DNA of 64,000 bases, taken from contig NZ_JASDDG010000007.1 in assembly GCF_030407495.1 (NCBI RefSeq), positions 48,943 through 112,942 of the forward strand, written 5' to 3'. Below the pieces are notes generated by a model. The model was not told the origin of the DNA and searched no databases. It saw nothing but the letters and a program-made list of their open reading frames with translations. The position numbers were made by a program, and so were the translations under genes. Shown in pieces: positions 51,538 through 60,651 of this stretch; within the stretch, counting starts at the first letter, position 1; each line of letters starts with the position of its first letter. The DNA comes from Arthrobacter sp. APC 3897. GTDB taxonomy: Bacteria; Actinomycetota; Actinomycetes; Actinomycetales; Micrococcaceae.

Positions 51538-53717
51538 TGTCGGATCTCATTACGCCGGAGCTGGTCACCCTCGACCAGAATCTGGGGAGCGAACGGTCCG
51601 AGGTGATCCGCCATCTGGTCCGGCAAGTTGTCTCTGCAGGCCGCGCCACAGACTTTGACGGACTGTATTCGGACGCCATGGCCCGGGAATCCAAGACAGC
51701 AACGGGTGTTCCCGGCGGCATTGCCATTCCACACTGCCGTTCCTCTGCAGTCACCAAGGCAACGCTGGCCATGGCCCGCATCAATCCAGCGGTGGACTGG
51801 GGCGCCAAGGACGGTCCCGCCGATATCGTGTTCTTCATCGCAGCCCCAGAAGGCGCTGACCAGGAACACCTGCAGCTGCTGTCAAAGCTGGCACGGTCCC
51901 TGATCAAAAAGAACTTCACCAGCGCGCTGCGCACGGCGTCCTCCCCGCAGGAGATCGTGGACCTCGTGGATGGTGCGCTGGGCCTGGGGCCGGTGCCGGA
52001 CTCGCAGTCGCCGGGCGCCGCTTCGGAGTCCGCGAATGCGGCACCCAACACCGGTGCCAGCGCCGCCGGCACGGGCAGCCCCCACACCTCGGGGTCCGCT
52101 GCAGCCGGAGCAGGCTCCGCCGGATCGGGCGGCGCCCGCCCTGCGGGTGCACCGGCTGCGGAACCCGCGGCCGGAAGCGGTGCTGCACACGCGGCCGGGG
52201 ACGGCGGGGAAACCCGCCATTTGGTGGCAGTCACCGCGTGCCCCACCGGCATCGCGCACACCTACATGGCGGCAGATTCACTGGCAGCGGCGGCTGCCGA
52301 GCGGGGAATTGACCTGCAGGTGGAAACGCAGGGTTCCGCCGGCTCAACTCCTCTGGATCCGTCGGTCATCCGCAACGCGGAGGCTGTCATCTTCGCCACC
52401 GATGTCGATGTCCGGGACAAGGGCCGGTTTGCCGGCCTGCCCGTGGTGGCCGGCCCGGTCAAACGGGGCATCGACGAACCGGGTGTCATGATCGATGAAG
52501 CCCTGGCGGCAGCCAAGGATCCCAACGCACGGCGGGTTGCCGGCGGCGGGGGCGGAGGCGAGGAACGGGATTCGCAAAGCAGCGGCGAGGGCGGCGGCTT
52601 CGGCAGCCAGCTCAAGCGGGCACTGCTAACCGGCGTCAGCTACATGATTCCGTTCGTGGCCGGCGGCGGCCTGCTCATTGCCCTGGGCTTCCTGCTCGGT
52701 GGCTATGAGCTCTCGCTGTCCGACGATGACGGCACCCTGACCGGTGACATCATCCTGGACGGCGGCACGCTCTTCAACCCGGGCGAGCAGGGCCTGCTGA
52801 CCTATCTCGGTGCGGTCTTCTGGAAGATCGGCAACCTGTCACTGGCCTTCCTGGTACCCGCACTGGCCGGCTACATTGCCTACGCCCTGGCTGACCGGCC
52901 GGGCATCGCCCCGGGCTTTACCGCCGGTTCGGTGGCCCTCTTCATGGATGCCGGATTCCTCGGCGGCCTGGTTGGCGGCCTGCTCGCCGGCTACGTTGCA
53001 CGGTGGGTCGGCAGCTGGTCGGTGCCTTCCTGGCTCCGCGGCCTCATGCCCGTAGTGATCATTCCGCTCATCAGCTCGCTCATAGCTTCCGGATTGATGA
53101 TCCTTGTCCTGGGCGGCCCCATAGCCGCCCTGACCCAGGCCCTGAATGACTGGCTGTACGGCCTCAGCGGGGTGACCGCCATTGTGCTGGGCATCATTCT
53201 GGGACTCATGATGGGATCGGACCTCGGCGGACCCATCAACAAGGTGGCCTACGCGTTTGCAGTGGCCGGGCTCGGCGAAGGAAGCTTCGAAAACCAGGCA
53301 CCCTGGCAGATCATGGCCGCGGTCATGGCCGCCGGCATGGTTCCGCCGCTGGGCATGGCCCTGGCAACAGTATTGGACAAACAGCAGTTCACAATGGCTC
53401 TGCGGGAGAACGGCAAAGCTGCCTGGCTGCTCGGCGCCGCCTTCATCTCCGAGGGCGCCATTCCGTTTGCCGCTGCAGATCCCTTCCGCGTCATTCCGTC
53501 CTGCATGGTGGGTGGAGCCGTTGCCGGCGCCATCTGCATGGGCACCGGCGTGACGTCACAGGCCCCGCACGGCGGAATCTTCGTGTTCTTCGCCATTGGC
53601 AACATCCTGATGTTCATTGTGGCTATCCTCGCGGGCATGGTGGCTTCAGGATTGATCTACGTGGCGCTCAAGCGCTGGACAGCTCCCAAGCGCGCAGAGG
53701 AGCCCGTCATTGCCTAA
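51537..53717 (+). CDS. fruA: PTS fructose-specific EIIABC
   Basis: A 726-residue single-chain enzyme II. The order is EIIA (1-145, phospho-His66 in IAIPHCRSS), a long Ala/Gly/Pro/Ser linker (about 150-225), EIIB (226-335, phospho-Cys235 in ACPTGIAHTYM), a Gly-rich linker, and EIIC (about 360-720, membrane, FISEGAIPFAAADPF). It imports fructose and releases fructose-1-phosphate for FruK. It is coupled to fruK by overlapping stop and start. Confidence 0.95.
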   Translation: MSDLITPELVTLDQNLGSERSEVIRHLVRQVVSAGRATDFDGLYSDAMARESKTATGVPGGIAIPHCRSSAVTKATLAMARINPAVDWGAKDGPADIVFFIAAPEGADQEHLQLLSKLARSLIKKNFTSALRTASSPQEIVDLVDGALGLGPVPDSQSPGAASESANAAPNTGASAAGTGSPHTSGSAAAGAGSAGSGGARPAGAPAAEPAAGSGAAHAAGDGGETRHLVAVTACPTGIAHTYMAADSLAAAAAERGIDLQVETQGSAGSTPLDPSVIRNAEAVIFATDVDVRDKGRFAGLPVVAGPVKRGIDEPGVMIDEALAAAKDPNARRVAGGGGGGEERDSQSSGEGGGFGSQLKRALLTGVSYMIPFVAGGGLLIALGFLLGGYELSLSDDDGTLTGDIILDGGTLFNPGEQGLLTYLGAVFWKIGNLSLAFLVPALAGYIAYALADRPGIAPGFTAGSVALFMDAGFLGGLVGGLLAGYVARWVGSWSVPSWLRGLMPVVIIPLISSLIASGLMILVLGGPIAALTQALNDWLYGLSGVTAIVLGIILGLMMGSDLGGPINKVAYAFAVAGLGEGSFENQAPWQIMAAVMAAGMVPPLGMALATVLDKQQFTMALRENGKAAWLLGAAFISEGAIPFAAADPFRVIPSCMVGGAVAGAICMGTGVTSQAPHGGIFVFFAIGNILMFIVAILAGMVASGLIYVALKRWTAPKRAEEPVIA

Positions 53718-53750
53718 CAGCCCACGACCCACACACAGAGAGGCACACTG

Positions 53751-55463
53751 ATGCGGACCATCAAGGGAATCGGAGTGAGTGCCGGGCGGGTGCTTGGCCC
53801 TGCGCTGCGGATGCCGCCTCCGGTGCCTGAGCCCGAAGCTGATGCCAGGTTCGGAGCAGACAGCACGGTGGACGGCGAAAAGGCCCGGCTGAAGGACGCC
53901 GCAGAAGATGTCCGGGAAGACCTGCGCCACCGGGCGGAAACAGCCAGCGGCGATGCCAAGGCTGTGCTGGATGCAACTGCCATGATGGCCACCGACCCCA
54001 TGCTGCTGAAGGCTGCCGGAAAACACATCAATGCCGGCATGGCAGCAGAGCGCGCCATATGGGAGGCCGGGCTCGAAGTTGCGGCAATGCTGCAAAGCCT
54101 GGGCGGTTACATGGCTGAGCGCACCCAGGACGTCCTGGATGTCCGTGCCCGTATCGTGGCTGAGCTGGATGGACTTCCGGCACCCGGGATCCCCGCGTCC
54201 GACACTCCGTTCATTCTGGTCGCCGAGGAACTGGCCCCGGCCGACACTGCCACCCTGGACCCCGCCAAGGTGATTGGCCTTGTGACCTCCGGCGGCGGGC
54301 CGCAGTCCCATACCGCCATCCTGGCGCGCGCCCTGGGGCTGCCTGCCGTGGTGGGAGCTGCGGGTTCCGATTCCCTCAGCGACGGCACCGAGCTCTACGT
54401 AGACGGGGCAACCGGAACCGTGGTGGCGGAGCCTGGCAGTTCGGAGCGGGAAGCCGCTGCCAAATATGCATCACGGGTTTCCCTGCCGCCCTTCAGCGGA
54501 ACGGGCGCGACGTCGGACGGTCACCGTGTTCCCCTCCTCGCTAACGTGGGTTCCGGCAAGGACGCCAAATCCGCCGCAGCGGCCGGCGCGGAGGGCATCG
54601 GCCTGCTGCGGACCGAATTCTGCTTCCTGGGCCGTGATTCGGAGCCAGGCCAAGAGGAACAGGTCGCGGCGTACGGGGCAGTTTTTGAGGCTTTTCCGGG
54701 CCGAAAAGTGGTGGTCCGTACGCTGGACGCCGGTGCGGACAAGCCACTGCCGTTCCTGACCGATACCACCGAACCCAATCCGGCACTCGGCGTCCGGGGC
54801 TTCCGTACCGACAGGTCCTCCCCAGGCGTCCTCGGCCGCCAGCTGGAAGCAATTGCGATAGCGGCGGGCGCCCATGAAGCTGATGTGTGGGTCATGGCCC
54901 CCATGATTTCCACCGCCGAGGAAGCTGCGGATTTTGCCGTGATGTGCACCGGGGCGGGACTCACGATGCCCGGAGTGATGATCGAGGTTCCGGCCGCCGC
55001 CCTCATGGCGGAAGCCGTCCTTTCCCGGGTCAGGTTTGCTTCGCTGGGCACTAATGACCTCACGCAGTACACCATGGCCGCGGACCGTCAGCTCGGCACC
55101 CTGGCCACACTTAATGATCCCTGGCAGCCCGCGGTGCTGCAGCTGATCCGCCGAACGGTTGAGGGCGCGCGTGCGGCGGAAGCGGCAATCGAGCCCGGCC
55201 TGTCCCCCTCCGGAACCAAGAATGTGGGCGTCTGCGGTGAGGCGGCGGCAGATCCGGCCCTCGCCGTCGTGCTGACAGGACTGGGAGTGAACACACTGTC
55301 CATGACGCCGCGGGCGCTCGCTTCCGTAGGAGCCGTCCTGGCCACCGTTTCCCTCGCCGAGGCGCAGGAGCTGGCCTCAGTCGCCCTGGACGCGCACACT
55401 GCGGCAGAGGCGCGTACCGCGGTCCGCAGCCGGCTTCCCGTCCTGGACGAGCTGGGCCTGTAA
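53751..55463 (+). CDS. ptsI: PTS enzyme I (phosphoenolpyruvate-protein phosphotransferase)
   Basis: A 570-residue enzyme that takes phosphate from phosphoenolpyruvate and passes it to HPr. The phospho-accepting His187 lies in GGGPQSHTAILARALG, and the PEP-binding barrel shows GIGLLRTEFCFL, EVPAAALMAE, SLGTNDLTQY and the active-site CGEAAADP. The ATG follows AGAGAGG. It is the only EI gene in the window and could serve both fructose PTS systems. Confidence 0.96.
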   Translation: MRTIKGIGVSAGRVLGPALRMPPPVPEPEADARFGADSTVDGEKARLKDAAEDVREDLRHRAETASGDAKAVLDATAMMATDPMLLKAAGKHINAGMAAERAIWEAGLEVAAMLQSLGGYMAERTQDVLDVRARIVAELDGLPAPGIPASDTPFILVAEELAPADTATLDPAKVIGLVTSGGGPQSHTAILARALGLPAVVGAAGSDSLSDGTELYVDGATGTVVAEPGSSEREAAAKYASRVSLPPFSGTGATSDGHRVPLLANVGSGKDAKSAAAAGAEGIGLLRTEFCFLGRDSEPGQEEQVAAYGAVFEAFPGRKVVVRTLDAGADKPLPFLTDTTEPNPALGVRGFRTDRSSPGVLGRQLEAIAIAAGAHEADVWVMAPMISTAEEAADFAVMCTGAGLTMPGVMIEVPAAALMAEAVLSRVRFASLGTNDLTQYTMAADRQLGTLATLNDPWQPAVLQLIRRTVEGARAAEAAIEPGLSPSGTKNVGVCGEAAADPALAVVLTGLGVNTLSMTPRALASVGAVLATVSLAEAQELASVALDAHTAAEARTAVRSRLPVLDELGL

Positions 55464-55519
55464 CGTGTCCCCCTCATCCACCCACGCCTACTGAGAGTAC
55501 AAACGGAAGGAAACACACC

Positions 55520-55795
55520 ATGCCGGAAAGAAAAGCCACCATCGCCAGCAGAGTTGGCCTGCACGCCCGTCCCGCCTCCATCTTCGCGGAGGCCGCCGCA
55601 GCCCAGCCTGTCGACGTGACCATTGCCATGGAGGGGGAACCCGCCGACGAAGCTCTGGACGCCGCCAGCATGCTGTCGCTCATGTCTCTGGGTGCTTCCA
55701 ACGGCGACGTTGTGGTGCTGCGCGCCGAGGGTGAGGGTGCCGATGAGGCGCTCGACGCCCTGGTCAAAATCCTGGAAACGGATCTCGACGCATAA
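55520..55795 (+). CDS. ptsH: Phosphocarrier protein HPr
   Basis: A 91-residue carrier. The phospho-accepting His15 is in VGLHARPAS, and Ser50 in ASMLSLMSLG aligns with the regulatory serine (Ser46) of other Gram-positive HPr proteins. GGAAGGAAA precedes the ATG. It is last gene of the operon, ended by a hairpin at 55814. Confidence 0.95.
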   Translation: MPERKATIASRVGLHARPASIFAEAAAAQPVDVTIAMEGEPADEALDAASMLSLMSLGASNGDVVVLRAEGEGADEALDALVKILETDLDA

Positions 55796-55813
55796 AAGGC
55801 AGCCGGACAACAG

Positions 55814-55844
55814 CGAAGCCAGCGGAGTTAATCCGCTGGCTTCG
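55814..55844 (+). terminator. Hairpin terminator after ptsH
   Basis: A perfect 13-pair stem with a 5-base loop lies 18 bases after the ptsH stop. The tail is not T-rich. Confidence 0.7.
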
Positions 55845-55941
55845 GTCGTAACGTCACGCTGACCCCCCACAGGCAGCGGATGTTACATAATCATTATTCT
55901 GGCACATGATCATGAAATTGTGAACGAACGATACCAATTCT

Positions 55942-56676
55942 TTACCTGCTGCCGTAAACCTTGGCAAGGGGTCCCTGCGGGGACCTGGTTTTAGCGACCC
56001 GCCGGGAGTTCCAAATGAGTGCCAGCCCCATGGAAATCACTATGACTGCGAAATTGGGAAGTATGCGGTCCCAGAACACAAGCTGCAGATTCCAGACGGA
56101 CAGGATCAGCAGCGAGTGCACAAATACCACGGAGAGCCCCAGCGCTAAGAGCCCTGCGCTGAGCCGGATATCCGGCCGCCGCGCGGAGTCGGCAGTACAG
56201 AGGAACAAGGGCGGAATCAGGCAGGAAACCACATACACCTGATAGAGCCGGGAAATGTCGCCGTAGGCAGTAACCGTGTCCTGGTCCCAGTAGGCTGCGA
56301 GCGCAGTTGAAGATTCCGGCAGGTCGCTGAGGATAAAGAGCACTGCCACAGCGGCGGACGCGGTTCCCAGGACGGCAAGGCCCGCCGGACCTGCGATCAT
56401 CCGGTGAGTCCGCGGCGCGCCGAAGGCCGCGGCGGTTTTGACTCCAAGAATCAGCAGGACGGCAAAGAGGCAGTATCGAATAAACAGGTTCGCGACATTA
56501 ACGCCGCCCAGGATGGAATCCACGGGCAGGTAAATAGCCGGAATACTCAGTCCCATTGACGCAGCGAGGAGAATCAGGGCAAAGAACATTCCGCGATTCT
56601 GTCCGCGGACAGCTCCCGGAAGCCGCAGCAGGGCAAAGAAAACGCTGACAATGAAGGCTATCCACTGCAATATCAT
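55942..56676 (-). CDS. Seven-helix membrane protein paired with an HTH gene
   Basis: A 244-residue protein with seven hydrophobic segments and a basic C-terminus. A NLFIRYCLF segment resembles the MAB_1171c-type putative transporters that accompany small HTH regulators in Actinobacteria (recalled, not verified). It overlaps the HTH gene by four bases. No catalytic residues are seen. Function unknown. Confidence 0.65.
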   Translation of the reverse strand: MILQWIAFIVSVFFALLRLPGAVRGQNRGMFFALILLAASMGLSIPAIYLPVDSILGGVNVANLFIRYCLFAVLLILGVKTAAAFGAPRTHRMIAGPAGLAVLGTASAAVAVLFILSDLPESSTALAAYWDQDTVTAYGDISRLYQVYVVSCLIPPLFLCTADSARRPDIRLSAGLLALGLSVVFVHSLLILSVWNLQLVFWDRILPNFAVIVISMGLALIWNSRRVAKTRSPQGPLAKVYGSR

Positions 56677-57404
56677 CCCAATTGCTCCAAAAGTGCAGAG
56701 TTGCTGTCTTCATCGTGCTCGAGTTTTCTCACCATTTTGCCGAGCGTATCCAGCCGGTCCCGGGCAAGAAACACCAGGTCAGCGTCTGAAAGTTCAGCAA
56801 GCGCACGTTCACGCCCCCCAATGGGCCACCCGCATTCATCCGGAGTCAGCAGGCCCGTGGCAACGAGGCCTCCGGTGAGGGACACCCCTGCAAGCCTGGC
56901 GGCCTGAACGGCAAGTTCCGGAGCGAGCCGGCCGGCGCTCAGCTGCGCCGAGAGGTTTTGCGGCGCCACACCGCTTGCGGCGCTCAACCGCTGGCGCAGG
57001 TCTCCCGGGTCCACCGCCTCAAACCATGCACGCACTGAGTTCCGGTGCGGAAAGGGACCCAGTCCGGGCAGATCTGCGGGCGACGGATTGGGGTGCAGGC
57101 TCCGCGCCACCAGCAGCTGCAGGACGCAGACATACGTCACTTGGCTGATCAGTTCGCTGGCCGTGGGTGGACGGGAGCCCGCAAGGAGATCGTGGTACTC
57201 CTCGAAAAAGGACAGAGCTTCAACCGGGCTTTGGTCACAGGCCCGGGCGACGCGGACAACGGTCGTCTCGGACACCTTGCCGCGGACCAGCTGCTGGGCC
57301 AGGGTGGAACGCTTAATGCCGGCCATTCGGCAAAGATCAGCCGTGGATTCCCAGGGGGCGGTCATGGTTCGCCAGTTCTGGAAAGCTTTGGCAGACACAG
57401 CCAC
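56673..57404 (-). CDS. Helix-turn-helix regulator with duplicated HTH-like halves
   Basis: A 243-residue soluble protein. Residues about 18-65 form a Cro/CI-like helix-turn-helix (TADLCRMAGIKRSTLAQQL). A similar pattern recurs at about 135-180 (RQRLSAASGVAPQNLSAQL), so the two halves look like a duplication. GTG 57404 has GGGGGAG seven bases upstream. A long inverted repeat lies at 57458-57504 in its promoter region, a possible self-regulation site. It is translationally coupled to the membrane protein gene, suggesting a sensing pair. Confidence 0.7.
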   Translation of the reverse strand: MAVSAKAFQNWRTMTAPWESTADLCRMAGIKRSTLAQQLVRGKVSETTVVRVARACDQSPVEALSFFEEYHDLLAGSRPPTASELISQVTYVCVLQLLVARSLHPNPSPADLPGLGPFPHRNSVRAWFEAVDPGDLRQRLSAASGVAPQNLSAQLSAGRLAPELAVQAARLAGVSLTGGLVATGLLTPDECGWPIGGRERALAELSDADLVFLARDRLDTLGKMVRKLEHDEDSNSALLEQLG

Positions 57405-57457
57405 AGGCGGCTCCCCCCAATTGGTTTCTCCGGACTGATGCCACTATACTATTTTCA

Positions 57458-57504
57458 CTGGCTCCCCCTTCTGCGTTCCCCCCATATGCAGAGCGGGGAG
57501 CCAG
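57458..57504. promoter_or_regulatory. Long inverted repeat upstream of the HTH gene
   Basis: Ten perfect outer pairs (CTGGCTCCCC arm) with a second inner repeat TCTGC/GCAGA lie about 55 bases before the HTH start. It could be an operator or a hairpin in the leader. Confidence 0.45.
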
Positions 57505-57541
57505 CTTCAATTGAGGCCTTGTTTCCTCCGGTGATATACGC

Positions 57542-57856
57542 CTACAGCGCCTCCTGAGGCCACGAGACATGGTGGCTCAGTTCCCGGTGTTTGCCGAGAT
57601 ATGACGCGGCATAGGAGCAGTACGGCTTTATTCGCCGCCCCGAAGCAATAATGTCCTCCGCCGCGAACCGCACCAGCATGGATGAATAACCCTGGTGACG
57701 GAATTCCTCGCGGACCACCGTGTGGGTCAGTGCCACTGCATCCGGTGCATCCTCGTACTCCGCCGTGCCCGCCAATTCACCGCCCACGCGAATCTCGTAC
57801 CGGTCCTGGTCGCTGTTTCGGGAGACCTCGACGTCGTCCCTCATATGCCCGCTCAT
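57542..57856 (-). CDS. YidJ-type GNAT acetyltransferase
   Basis: About 104 residues from ATG 57856; an in-frame extension to 57952 overlaps the upstream gene. The acetyl-CoA-binding region is FRHQGYSSMLVRFAAED, and the C-terminal IKPYCSYAASYLGKH is typical of the short acetyltransferase family near YidJ. The acceptor is unknown. Confidence 0.82.
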   Translation of the reverse strand: MSGHMRDDVEVSRNSDQDRYEIRVGGELAGTAEYEDAPDAVALTHTVVREEFRHQGYSSMLVRFAAEDIIASGRRIKPYCSYAASYLGKHRELSHHVSWPQEAL

Positions 57857-57906
57857 GCCCCTGAGCCTGACACCGAAGCCGCGTTTCGTCCAGACCCCCG
57901 GCAGGA

Positions 57907-58503
57907 CTAGGCCGGGTAGCCGCCTCCGGCCGACTCCTCTGCCCTGACCCACGCATTTTCCAGTCCGGCAACGGCAGCACCGTAGTCCCTGATCTCTTCA
58001 TCATCCAGCGAACCGGATGCCTCCAGCGGCGGCCGAAGCGCAGCGGCACTCTTCATGGCACGCATCAGGTTTTTTGTCTCCGGCTTGGCTGTGTCTGCGA
58101 GTCCCGGTTTTTCCAAAGCCTTCCAACCGTCCAGCTCATAGGAGCTCCAACTTTTCAGCACGGCGTCGTGGCGGCGCTCCAAAGCTGTGATCTGCCGCCG
58201 GCGGGCGTCCCGCTGCCGGGCTGCCTGACGGCGCCGGTGGCGTACCTGCACCCAACGGACAGCACCGGCTGCGCCGCCCACGGCGGCCAAACCCACCCAC
58301 GGCCCGCTGCCTGGACTGCCGGCCACCGCCCAGGCCACAGCCAGCAGGACTGTCAGCGACCCCGTCAGCCCCACCCAGAACAGTTTCTCCCCGTCCCTGC
58401 GTGCAAGGGCTGCATCAATCCATACTGCGGTCAGAATCATGGCCGCCGTCATCAGCAGCAGTGCCGGAACCAGCATTGAACCTCCAGCTTCGATCAGCGG
58501 CAT
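57907..58503 (-). CDS. Membrane protein of unknown function
   Basis: About 198 residues from ATG 58503, which has GAGGA five bases upstream. Three hydrophobic segments near the N-terminus (about 10-32, 43-62, 67-85) are followed by a basic, charged, helical cytoplasmic part (VRHRRRQAARQRDARRRQ) that may form a coiled coil. I do not recognise the family. Confidence 0.65.
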   Translation of the reverse strand: MPLIEAGGSMLVPALLLMTAAMILTAVWIDAALARRDGEKLFWVGLTGSLTVLLAVAWAVAGSPGSGPWVGLAAVGGAAGAVRWVQVRHRRRQAARQRDARRRQITALERRHDAVLKSWSSYELDGWKALEKPGLADTAKPETKNLMRAMKSAAALRPPLEASGSLDDEEIRDYGAAVAGLENAWVRAEESAGGGYPA

Positions 58504-58746
58504 GGGTGTCCTCTTTTCCGCAGCCATCCTGGTCCTGCGGGCAGGAGGGCGAATATTCTCCTGCGCAGCAGACCGTATGCTTCCATCTCACGCCGGATGA
58601 GCGGAAAGGTCAATGTCCGCGCCGCCCGCCGCCGGCGGGACGGATTCCGGCTGGAACGGATTTACCAAGTATGCTGATGTCTTTGATTTACTGTCCTGCC
58701 CACGGCGTCTATCCGGGAGCCTTGACCCGGAGTACAAAGGATAAGA

Positions 58747-59844
58747 ATGAGAATCCCCGCACCCCGCGGACCAGTCAGCGCCAGCCTTCTTGACCTGCTC
58801 ACGTCCCCGGAAACCCCGTCCGGAGACGCCCTTGCGGATCTGGCCAAAGCCGCCCGCGGCGCCTGCCGCGGCACTGCCGACATCCTCCGTGACGATGACC
58901 TTCAGCTGACCCTGTTCTGCCTGTACGAGCTGCACTACAGCGGACTGGACACGGTCCCGGACACACTCGAGTGGCATCCCGGCCTTGTCGGCCTCCGCCT
59001 GGACCTCGAGAAGGCTTTCGAGGCCGCCCTCCGAAGTGCAGTTCCCGTTCCCGCACTCCCCGACCCCACGTCGGAGGCGGTTGCGGCGGAACTGTTCCGG
59101 ATGGCCGCGGACGACGACGGGCCCAGCGTTTCCCGCTTCGTCGCCGCCAAGGCAACCCATGAGCAGCTGCAGGAATTCCTGATCCTGCGTTCCGTCTACC
59201 AGCTGAAGGAAGCCGATCCCCACAGCTGGGCCATTCCCCGACTTCCGGTGGGCCGCGCCAAGGCGGCACTGATCGAAATCCAGGCGGACGAATACGGCGG
59301 CGGACGTCCCGAACGCATGCATTCCCACCTCTTTGCCGTCACCATGCAGGGCCTGGATCTGGAGACCGAGTACGGCTGGTACCTCGACGCCATTCCCGCG
59401 CTGACCCTCGCGTCCTCCAACGCCATGTCCCTGTTCGGCCTGAACCGCCGCCTGCGCGGAGCTATCGCAGGCCATCTGGCCGCCTTTGAGATGACCTCTT
59501 CGCTCCCGAACTCCTTCTATGCCCGGGGCTTCCGCCGGTTGGGGTTCGATGACACGGTCACCTATTACTTTGATGAGCATGTGGAGGCCGACGCCGTCCA
59601 CGAACAGATTGCTGCACGGGACCTGGCCGGAGGACTGGTCGAGGCTGAACCCGCACTGCTGGCCGATGTAATGTTCGGTGCGGCAACGGTACTGGCCCTG
59701 GACGCACTGATGGGTGAGGACCAGCTCATGGCATGGAAGGAAGGCCGCTCCGCCCTCCGCGTACAGCCAGCCGGAGCTGCAGCGGCAGCCCTGGACAGGG
59801 TTGCCCTGGACAGGGTTGCCCTGGCGTCCGGGGTGACTCCGTGA
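58747..59844 (+). CDS. Iron-containing redox enzyme (heme-oxygenase-like fold)
   Basis: A 365-residue helical protein of the heme-oxygenase-like iron enzyme class. Candidate metal ligands are Glu and His in EIQADEYGGG, RMHSHLF and YFDEHVEADAVHEQ. Related proteins are diiron oxidases or oxygenases with varied substrates. The C-terminus contains a 15-base duplication (59788-59817) that repeats ALDRV. It overlaps the CDGSH gene by four bases (GTGA). That protein may be its electron carrier (inference). Confidence 0.8.
   Translation: MRIPAPRGPVSASLLDLLTSPETPSGDALADLAKAARGACRGTADILRDDDLQLTLFCLYELHYSGLDTVPDTLEWHPGLVGLRLDLEKAFEAALRSAVPVPALPDPTSEAVAAELFRMAADDDGPSVSRFVAAKATHEQLQEFLILRSVYQLKEADPHSWAIPRLPVGRAKAALIEIQADEYGGGRPERMHSHLFAVTMQGLDLETEYGWYLDAIPALTLASSNAMSLFGLNRRLRGAIAGHLAAFEMTSSLPNSFYARGFRRLGFDDTVTYYFDEHVEADAVHEQIAARDLAGGLVEAEPALLADVMFGAATVLALDALMGEDQLMAWKEGRSALRVQPAGAAAAALDRVALDRVALASGVTP
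59788..59817. repeat. Tandem 15-bp duplication inside a gene
   Basis: Two perfect copies of a 15-base unit starting GCCCTGGACAGGGTT lie in frame at the end of the iron-enzyme gene, repeating five residues. Confidence 0.9.
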
Positions 59845-60236
59845 ACGAGGCAGCCGACGAACACGAGTGTGCCGGATGCCCCGGCAGCGAACCTCCAGCG
59901 GCGGCGGAGGCTGCGGACGCGGGGAAACGGCCGGCAGCGGCCTCCATTGTCACCTATCCCAACGGGCCCCTGCTGATTCGCGGAGACTTTGAAATCATCA
60001 CCCCCGACGGCGTTCCCGTCCCCCGCGACCGGGAAACCGTGGCACTGTGCAGGTGCGGCGGCTCCGCGATCAAGCCCTATTGCGACGGAACACACAAGCT
60101 GATGAAGTTTGATACCGCCCGCCGCCGGCCCGTGCCGGCCCCCGTGCTTGAACGCCGCCGGACTGCCGCCGAGGAGGGCGTCGGAGAGCGCAGGGGAAAC
60201 CCTGCCGGGGAAGGCGGCGCCGGCAGGGTTTCCTGA
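59841..60236 (+). CDS. CDGSH iron-sulfur domain protein
   Basis: About 131 residues from GTG 59841. The CDGSH cluster motif CRCGGSAIKPYCDGTH (residues about 71-86) supplies three cysteines and one histidine for a 2Fe-2S cluster. The N-terminal part has a Cys-x-x-Cys (ECAGCPG) of unknown role. It is translationally coupled to the iron-containing redox enzyme, suggesting electron transfer. The last codons overlap a perfect hairpin (60195-60233). Confidence 0.85.
   Translation: MNEAADEHECAGCPGSEPPAAAEAADAGKRPAAASIVTYPNGPLLIRGDFEIITPDGVPVPRDRETVALCRCGGSAIKPYCDGTHKLMKFDTARRRPVPAPVLERRRTAAEEGVGERRGNPAGEGGAGRVS
60195..60233 (+). terminator. Hairpin overlapping the end of the CDGSH gene
   Basis: A perfect 14-pair stem with an 11-base loop ends one base before the stop codon. 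No T run follows. Confidence 0.6.
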
Positions 60237-60285
60237 GCCGGCGGCAAACGCACGGCCGGGTTTGGAAGGCCCGCGGCAAAGAAAA

Positions 60286-60313
60286 AGCACCCCGGTTCGA
60301 AAACCGGGGTGCT
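60286..60313 (-). terminator. Terminator of tRNA-Lys
   Basis: A perfect 12-pair stem with a 4-base loop is followed on the minus strand by TTTTTCTTT. Confidence 0.9.
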
Positions 60314-60357
60314 GCCGAAGTCCCGGCAAGCTGTTGAGGGCTTGCCGGCCCATCTTC

Positions 60358-60433
60358 TGGTGGGCCCTGTGGGGCTCGAACCCACGACCCACGGATTAAA
60401 AGTCCGATGCTCTACCAACTGAGCTAAAGGCCC
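60358..60433 (-). tRNA. tRNA-Lys (TTT)
   Basis: Full 76-base cloverleaf with the 3' CCA encoded. The anticodon loop CTTTTAA gives TTT, and the acceptor stem has one wobble pair. Confidence 0.97.
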
Positions 60434-60651
60434 CCAGCCGTATCGGGACAGCTGTACCGGCCCGGGTTTCCCCCCGCCAATCCAGCCGTCGACGAATCGA
60501 CTTCTCCACTTTATCGCACGCGGGACGCATCTCACGAAACATCGGCGCGCACACTTCACGATTCGCCCCCGGCAGCTACCGTACAAGACCCGCACCGGAG
60601 GCCGGGGAGCTCTCCTCGACGCCCGTTCCCGGGGCGGAGTATTCTCAAATC

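Noticed and set aside
59733..59840. N-terminal extension of the CDGSH protein
   Set aside because: It overlaps the coupled iron-enzyme gene and reads low-complexity Pro/Gly/Cys sequence; the GTGA overlap at 59841 is the better start.
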